DNA of 64,000 nt from Rhodeus uyekii (lineage: Eukaryota > Chordata > Actinopteri > Cypriniformes > Acheilognathidae): assembly GCA_037043235.1 (NCBI GenBank), contig JAWRVZ010000089.1:2266501-2330500 (forward strand), read 5' to 3'. Below, piece after piece: positions 58,304 to 64,000 of this stretch. Position 1 is the stretch's first letter. Each line of letters starts with the position of its first letter. The notes under the pieces are model-generated. The model was given only the letters and a program-made list of their open reading frames with translations. It made no database searches and was not told the origin of the DNA. Both the position numbers and the translations under genes were made by a program.

Positions 58304-60372
58304 CCCATGAGCAAATATTGTCTCAATGGGAAAGTACATTTCTGACAGTGATGTAAACCCCAGATTTTGACTCTTAGGAGGGGGACATTGAGCCCGTGAC
58401 TGACATCCCTTCGTCCATGAGCATGCGGTCCTTTCTCAACATCACGAATGTCCCGCTGACCCGATCAGGAGAGTATGTCTGTCACGTGCACGAGCCTGTA
58501 TGGGAACACACAGCTTCAGCCAGTATTAACATCACCATTCTGGGTGAGACTGCAGATATCAGTTTTACGCTGTTCTGTTTATGAATGCATATAATAAAGT
58601 TTGACGACTCGTATCAGTGAAGGTCAGCATCAGGTTAATATACACTGTAAAATTATTTGGTGAAATTGTAAATGAAGCAAAGAAGATTTTTTACAAGAAA
58701 ATACTACCCAGATTTTCTACTTCAGTGTGTTACGTACCATTTAAAAAAAAAAATTATTTGTGTAGTGTTTTAGCAATTTCTGAGTATAAAATCGAACCAC
58801 ATTCTTTTCAATGTAGTTAACTAAAATTAAGTACATGGGGGAAAAAAATCCTGAAGTGAAAAAAATTAAAATTAACTTTATTTACTATTTATTTACTAAA
58901 TATATTTACTATATTTACTGTTAATTATTTTCTATAATTTGTATTTTATGTTCTTTAAATTTTGTATACAACATTTTCATTTAGATTATCTTGATGTACT
59001 AAAACAACTAAAACTGAAATAAAATGTGGAAAAAAAAATATATTATATTTATTATTGAAACTTATTAAAAAGCAAAACATTATATTTACCATATTATGTA
59101 ATTATTCTGTACAATTGTTCGATTGTAGAACTGTACAATAATTATTTTTATTAACTTATTTTTATTTTTAAATGTATTAATACAAAAAAATTATATTTAG
59201 ATTAACTTGATGTATTACAATAAAGAAAATTAAAAAATTAAAATTGAGAAAAAAAGTATAAATATAAATATTTAAATAAATGCATACTTTACTGTTAAAA
59301 CCATCTAATGTGTGCATGAGTTGAGAAATCTGGATGGCATTTTTTTAATGAAAATTTTATGAATAAAAAGTTAAAATAATCAGTATTTATTTGAAAACTT
59401 ATCTTTTGTAATAAATGTCTTTGTGTAACGAATGGAGACGGATCAGAGCTTGTGCGATGCGGAGATTGACGAGGAGAATCCAGGAATGCCGAAACAGGTT
59501 TATTCAGAGGACACAGGGCATCCACACAAACTCATACACGGAAAGACGAACATTCATTAACAACCAACAAACACAAGGGAAATGCAAGAGTGATTTATAC
59601 ATAAGGGAAATGATGAACACCTGGGAGACTAATGATTAAGTGATGAAACGACAGGTGCAGGGAGTGAAACAATGACCTTACAAACAGGAAGTGCACAAGT
59701 GACACGACTGACAGGAAGTGTTCCCAAGACCTCACCAACAGGAAGTGACAAAAAAAAAGACCCAGACAGGAACAAGTGTTACACTTTGTTGTCAATTTAA
59801 TAAAAAATATGAATTTCTTCTCTTTTTTTAAACATCTTACTGGCTCCAGCCTTTTATACAGCATTGTATGTAATAATTAGTGGTGTTTGTTGGCAAGAAC
59901 CCCTGATACTATTGATAGTTAGTCAATTATTAAACTTCAGTGTATAAACCCGTCCTGCATCATTTGTATTAATGGACTGTGTGATTTTCATCTGTATGTA
60001 GAAAGTGGTTTTGTGGTTCTCACGTCACCTCTGGACAGGAACGTCTCAGCGCACCTGGGAGAAAACGTGGAGTTGAAGGTTGAGATCGAGGCATATCCCA
60101 AACCCACTGTTCGCTGGTCTAAAGAAGGCACTCTTATTAAAGGACACAGCTTGAGACAGGAACAAGAGACCCGGTAATGAACCTTCTCAACACAAACATC
60201 CATTTAACAACATTAAACCTTTCCACGGGATATTAGATGTGTCGTCTGAATCTGATGCAGGTCTGTCAGCACATTGACCCTGGTCAGGATCCGACTGGAG
60301 CAGATGGGTCTCTACACTGTTAGCGTCCAGAATGAAGATGAGGTTAAAGAGATGACCTTTGACATAGAGGTG
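54095..60372 (+). CDS. pdgfrb: PDGF receptor beta-like gene, 5' part (signal peptide, Ig D1-D4)
   Basis: Exons seen: 54064-54143 (ATG 54095); 56488-56772 (rest of signal peptide and D1; ITCSGWSNVTWRF ... GVYVCSENG); 57293-57550 (D2; TIPCLVTNPSINVTLYERD ... EDRNYICK); 57668-57707 (possible D3 start, ELNLTQKESLVII); 58378-58541 (second half of D3; GDIEPVTDIPSSM ... GEYVCHV); 60002-60173 and 60261-about 60372 (D4; ESGFVVLTSPLDR, PKPTVRWSKEGT, then STLTLVRIRLEQ). D4 lacks the canonical cysteines, as in class III receptor kinases. Introns between Ig domains are phase 1, and the D4 internal intron is phase 2. The family role is binding PDGF-B/D at D1-D3, dimerising through D4 and signalling by a cytoplasmic kinase. 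Oddities: the D3 part with the first Cys and Trp is not visible, and the last exon runs into TGA (60370-60372) without a good phase-1 donor. No D5, membrane or kinase exons follow in the window. The cdx1 neighbour supports the name. Confidence 0.75.
54177..54336. repeat. Interspersed TATAGCACTTTTTACAATA repeat, copy 2
   Basis: Homologous to 38113-38262; lies just after the signal-peptide exon donor. Confidence 0.7.
54337..56150. other. Intron between the signal-peptide exon and the D1 exon of the pdgfrb-like gene
   Basis: AT-rich with no exon recognised. Several GATTCATT-type words but no clear element. Confidence 0.5.
56153..56300 (-). repeat. tRNA-derived SINE, near full length
   Basis: On the minus strand: box A-like GTAGCTCAACTGGTAGAGCA, box B-like GGTTTGATTCCCAGGGAAAG, and the tail CGGATAAAAGCGTCTGCCAA. 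It ends about 190 bp before the D1 exon. Confidence 0.85.
57057..57180. repeat. Interspersed TATAACGCTTTATGCAATA repeat, copy 3 (partial)
   Basis: TCAAGTCATCTTTATTTATA and the following AAAGCAGCT segment match copies 1 and 2. It lies in the D1-D2 intron. Confidence 0.6.
57708..58377. other. Interval within D3 of the pdgfrb-like gene
   Basis: The stretch where the remaining first half of D3 should be encoded has no matching exon. It contains a known-looking fish repeat around 57865-57990 (CAGATGAGACGTTAAACCGA) and a poly-A run of about 29 at 58273-58301. Confidence 0.55.
58542..59423. other. Intron between D3 and D4, first part
   Basis: Very AT-rich, no exon or recognisable element. Confidence 0.5.
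59424..59783 (-). mobile_element. Solo LTR with 5-bp target duplication
   Basis: A 360-bp segment begins TGTAACG and ends GTGTTACA, flanked by the direct repeat CTTTG (59419-59423 and 59784-59788). On the minus strand it starts TGTAACACTTGTTCCTGTCT and carries an AATAAACCTGTTTCGGC polyadenylation region. This fits a solo LTR left by recombination of a Ty3/gypsy-type element. It sits in the D3-D4 intron. Confidence 0.85.
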
Positions 60373-60387
60373 AAAGAATGAGTTGTC

Positions 60388-60595
60388 ATGGAACAAAACC
60401 TTTACTTCCTGCGTCTTTTAAATGGCGCATTTAATGTTATCAGGTGATTATACCATGGTGGTTACTGTATGATTTCCATATTGATATATCATGCTTTTTT
60501 GGGTGGTGCTCCAACATACTTTAAAAAAGAACATGGTTTTACAAAAAACATGATATTACCATGATATATGTCTAAAAACATGTTATTAAGTTGGC
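60388..60595. repeat. Dispersed repeat shared with cdx1 intron 1
   Basis: ACCTTTACTTCCTGCGTCTT through the CCAACATACTTTAAAAAAGA segment matches 43605-43810. It begins about 16 bp after the TGA that ends the D4 reading frame. Confidence 0.75.
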
Positions 60596-60684
60596 TTGAG
60601 AAAGCCAACTTAGTGATATTGTATCTAAACTTATTATTATTAAGTTGGCTTGAGAAAGCCAACTTAGTGATATTGTATCTAAAC

Positions 60685-60723
<39 letters not shown>

Positions 60724-62144
60724 TTACCTAAAATTCTCAATGCATCTCCTCCTAGAGCTTTAAAGCTACAACCACTAAACTCTGCTCAGACTTCAGACCT
60801 GTTCTGACTTGAGTTGCTATCCCTTTTCAGACTGATCAGACTTATGATTTTTGATAAAACTGAAGATTAAAGTCATAAAATCTCCATAGACTTTCACTAA
60901 TGAAGTGAAAACTGAATTTTAGATAGAGCGTCCACTCCATCTGTTGGTAACATCACAACATTACACCTGATATATAATACATTTCAATACAGTATGTGTG
61001 AACATGTCCATTCCAATGGGCATGCATTTTATTTTTTTAAATCCTGAAAAAAAACTTGCAGGTCTACAATCGATTTTTTACTTTAATTAGTAAGTTAAAT
61101 CTCTCTATTTTACATTCATAATATCACAAAATTACACCCCTGTCAGTGAGAGCACTGAAGTTTGAACGAATCAGAGCGCTGCAATTCAAAGCCTCAAAGC
61201 TTTTCAAAGACGCCATTACTGCTGGAGAGAGAGATCATAATCTCCTAAAATAGATTTATGTGAGAGAGTTTATGATCAAACGGAAATTGTTTCCGATTAT
61301 CAAGTAACCGCTGCAGCGTGTTTCCTTGAAGATTTATGCACTTATATGGCCAAATTCTGACTCTCATTCGTCTTTACTCGGCAACGGAGTACATTACTAT
61401 GGGGAAGGTAGGTGAAGTTTAAACGCGCGTCCTCCTGGACTCGCGCCAAAGCATAACCGTCTAATCGCCTAAGTTTATTTATAGCGCTCATTTATGTACT
61501 TTATTGCCGAATTCTGACTCTCGCTCGTGTTTGCACGGGGAAGACACATGTAAACGGCTTCCCTGAGCAGAGCGCGCTGACTCTCTTCAAATGCAGCGTC
61601 TAACAGTCAAAGTTATTTATAACTAATTCTCGAGTATATAGTTACATTGTGTTAATTCTTTTATCTGCTTTTAACTAAAGTCTGACTCCTGTTCTCGAGT
61701 TCAAACGCGTTTCCTGAGCAGATTCGCTGATAGATCGATGTTTTGAGAACACTTAAACAATAAATGAAATAAGGTATTTAAAAGGATGCAAAAACGATGG
61801 CAGATCGCTTCAAACTGTAAACTGCTTGAGTTAAAAAAAACTGCATTACTCTGCTGCATTACATGAGAAGGAATTATTTTAAAAATACTAATATTTAAGT
61901 TATTTTGTTTCCCATGGAGGAAGGCTTTATACAAATATTACATTGCGTTGATTCATTTATCTGCTGTAATTGCCGTGTTGAACTGAAGTCTGACATGGCA
62001 GATCAATTCAATCTGAAAACTGCTTGAGATTAGAAAAAACAGCATTACTCTCCTCATTGTACTTTAGCAGGAATTATTTAAGAAATACTAATATTTAAGT
62101 TATTTTATTTCACATGAAGAAAGGCTTTATACACACACACACAC

Positions 62145-62199
<55 letters not shown>

Positions 62200-64000
62200 T
62201 ACATATCTATCTATACACACATTTATATAGTAAATAAATGTATAAAGGGCTCCATATATATGCAGTGGAACTGCAGTCTGTTTAGAAAGTGGTAAGACTA
62301 TATTAATAATGCTTAATTACATCTTTAAAATAGAAATAAAACAAAGTATTCACATTAGTGAAAACTGACCGTTAAAAGCCAAGGTTGTAATTAAACCGTA
62401 AACATTTTTATAAACTAATTGCAATTTTCAACACTTTGGGGATCAAAAAGCATTGTTATTTATTTTTTGGTATTTCGTTACAACACCGATGATCCCTCAT
62501 GATGAAAAAACTCCATGTATGTTCCCTAGATGCCATTTTGTGCACTAACCAAGTATTGCAACACTTCTGTAATCAATTAATTATTTACTCATGTTTATTA
62601 CCAATGTAAATGTTGTTTATTTTAGATTTATATTTAATATTCATTATTATTCTTTGATATTTCAGACCACTCACTGTTCAGCTGAATCATCAATAACCTC
62701 CAGTCTCTGCGTCAACTGACTCTTGTGTTCTTTAAAACATTAAATCTCACTAGTGACTTGTTAAATAACATTCATTCTCGTCAGTGACATGTTAACTCAT
62801 GTTAAGGCCCCGTCCACACGGAGACGCGGATCACTGCATCCGCACACATTTCTTATCGGATTGGCGTTCCGTCCACACTGATCCGGCGATTTGGGAGACT
62901 GAATCCGCTCTCTTTTGATACCGGGTCCTAAAGTGGATAGATCTGAATCCGACACCCTTGCGGACTCGTGTGGACGGCCAATCCGTATATTTTTTTGTTT
63001 ACCGATGATGTCATCACATCACGTGTCGGCTGCGTCACAGTAACAGCAACAGTGTTGCCAGATTGTACTGAAGATTCCAGCGCAGCTACAGCTTAAAACC
63101 CTCCAATTTAAAAAAATACCAGCCCAAAGTGCGTACTCTTATAAATAATGAAAAATATTGAGCGATTTTATGCATCAAAAACCATCCCAAATTTGATCAA
63201 CCAGCCCAATGCATTTTTTCCCGATCGGACGTGACAAAAAGGTAACTAGCAATCTGGCAACACTGAACAGCAACAACAATGCGCATGCTCAAGGTCGTCT
63301 TCTCTGTGTATAGTGTATTATCTGTGGCAGAATTACAGCGCCCCATACTGGTCTGGCATATAAACTACACCGGTTTCAGTGGTATCGTGTGGACGCTGAT
63401 ATTTTTTTTTGAACGAGGAAAAAAAAGATCGGATAGGGAACGCGCCGGCATCGTGTGGACGTGGCCTAAATCTCACAAGCGACCTACGAATTAACAAATC
63501 TCACTAGCGACATGTTAGTTCACACTAAATGTCAATAGCGTCTTGTTAATTAACGTTAAATCTTGCTAGCAACATGCTAGATCACGCAAATTCTCACTAG
63601 TGACATGCTAGATCATGCTAAATCTTGATAGCAACTTGTTAATTAACAATAAATCTTGCTACCAATATGCTAATTCAGCTAATTCTTGCCAGCAACATGC
63701 TTATTTATGTTAAATGTTGCTAATGACTTCGGAATTCATACTAAATCTTGCTATCAACAAGATAATTAACATGAAATCTTGCTAGCAAAATTGATCATCA
63801 ATTGATTAAAGATTAAATTATGATCAAAGAAAATAACGACACCTTAGTAACTGCCTAGAAACAACGCAAAGCAATAACTAACAAGTGTATATATGCTCAA
63901 GATCTAATTCTTTCCATCTATCTATCTGTAAACTTAAACAACTTGTTAAGCTTTTACAAATAAATTTAACTTTCAGGATAGGCTTTCTCAAGCCAACTGA
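60588..64000. mobile_element. Large non-autonomous DNA-transposon-like element, with nested insert
   Basis: It begins with two tandem copies of a 53-54-bp unit containing the hairpin AAGTTGGCTTGAGAAAGCC (60588 and 60642). The opposite end of the window reads GGCTTTCTCAAGCCAACTGA, the inverted form, giving a 3.4-kb span that may continue past the window. The interior has CTCCTCCTAGAGCTTTAAAG, shared in inverted form with the gene D intron 1 insertion near 23210, and a periodic GCTAGCAACATGCTA-type stretch at 63480-63790. An (AT)n run is at 62148-62190. No transposase was recognised. Confidence 0.55.
62800..63471. mobile_element. Nested element with GGCC(C/A)CGTCCACACG ends
   Basis: The termini TTAAGGCCCCGTCCACACG and CGTGTGGACGTGGCCTAA are imperfect inverted repeats of about 18 bp. 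GTGTGGACG words recur internally, in a GC-rich island unlike its surroundings. It resembles hAT-type non-autonomous elements of fish. Confidence 0.6.

Noticed and set aside
56488..60372. Assignment of the class III receptor to csf1r or kit instead of pdgfrb
   Set aside because: The D2 pattern (TIPCLVT...VTLYE...EDRNYICK), the D3 piece (EPVTD) and the ESG start of D4 resemble PDGFRB most, and the cdx1 neighbour agrees. csf1r would be expected further downstream.

Overview
The window is vertebrate genomic DNA, almost certainly from a cyprinid-type teleost. It is AT-rich, its genes are split into phase-1 Ig-domain exons with GT-AG introns, and it is full of fish repeats: DIRS retrotransposon remnants, tRNA-derived SINEs ending in the GGATAAAAGCGTCTG core, CA/GATA/TA microsatellites and non-autonomous DNA transposons. 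All assignments come from reading the sequence; no database search was run.

Region 1 (about 1.4-29.4 kb, + strand) is a tandem cluster of four CD2/SLAM-type immunoglobulin-superfamily receptor genes, here called A (2081-3935), B (8233-10344), C (16362-18010) and D (22250-29410). All four share signal peptide, D1 (V-type without the canonical disulfide) and D2 (cysteine-rich C2) exons. A, B and C end in a glutamine-containing transmembrane segment and a short tyrosine-free tail. D has an unrelated transmembrane exon and a long tail with four tyrosine motifs, three of them good ITIMs. This looks like a paired-receptor cluster with one inhibitory and three short-tail members. B has lost the exon 4 splice donor and C the last splice acceptor. 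Segment by segment the copies group in conflicting pairs, as expected from gene conversion. DIRS remnants, a LINE fragment and other insertions separate the copies.

Region 2 (29.4-35.2 kb) is intergenic: a pogo/Tigger-like element with perfect 12-bp ends, a 63-bp-arm hairpin, SINEs and simple repeats.

Region 3 (35.2-45.04 kb, - strand) is a complete three-exon caudal-type homeobox gene, most likely cdx1. Its 8.6-kb intron 1 carries a roughly 270-bp GATA array and other tandem repeats.

Region 4 (45.0-50.6 kb) is the divergent intergenic interval. It holds the GC-rich cdx1 promoter (CRE; possible nuclear-receptor inverted repeat) and an internally deleted Ty3/gypsy-type element on the - strand.

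Region 5 (50.4 kb to the end, + strand) is the 5' part of a pdgfrb-like receptor tyrosine kinase gene: a probable non-coding exon 1 with two CCAAT boxes, a signal-peptide exon and exons for Ig domains D1-D4. The head-to-head cdx1/pdgfrb order matches the vertebrate CDX1-PDGFRB neighbourhood. The first half of D3 is missing or damaged, and the D4 exon runs into a stop codon beside inserted repeats. The gene is therefore truncated, rearranged or misassembled here. A 51-bp minisatellite that repeats a CCAAT box lies in intron 1, a solo LTR with a 5-bp target duplication lies between D3 and D4, and 60.4-64 kb is stacked transposon sequence with no recognisable D5, transmembrane or kinase exon.
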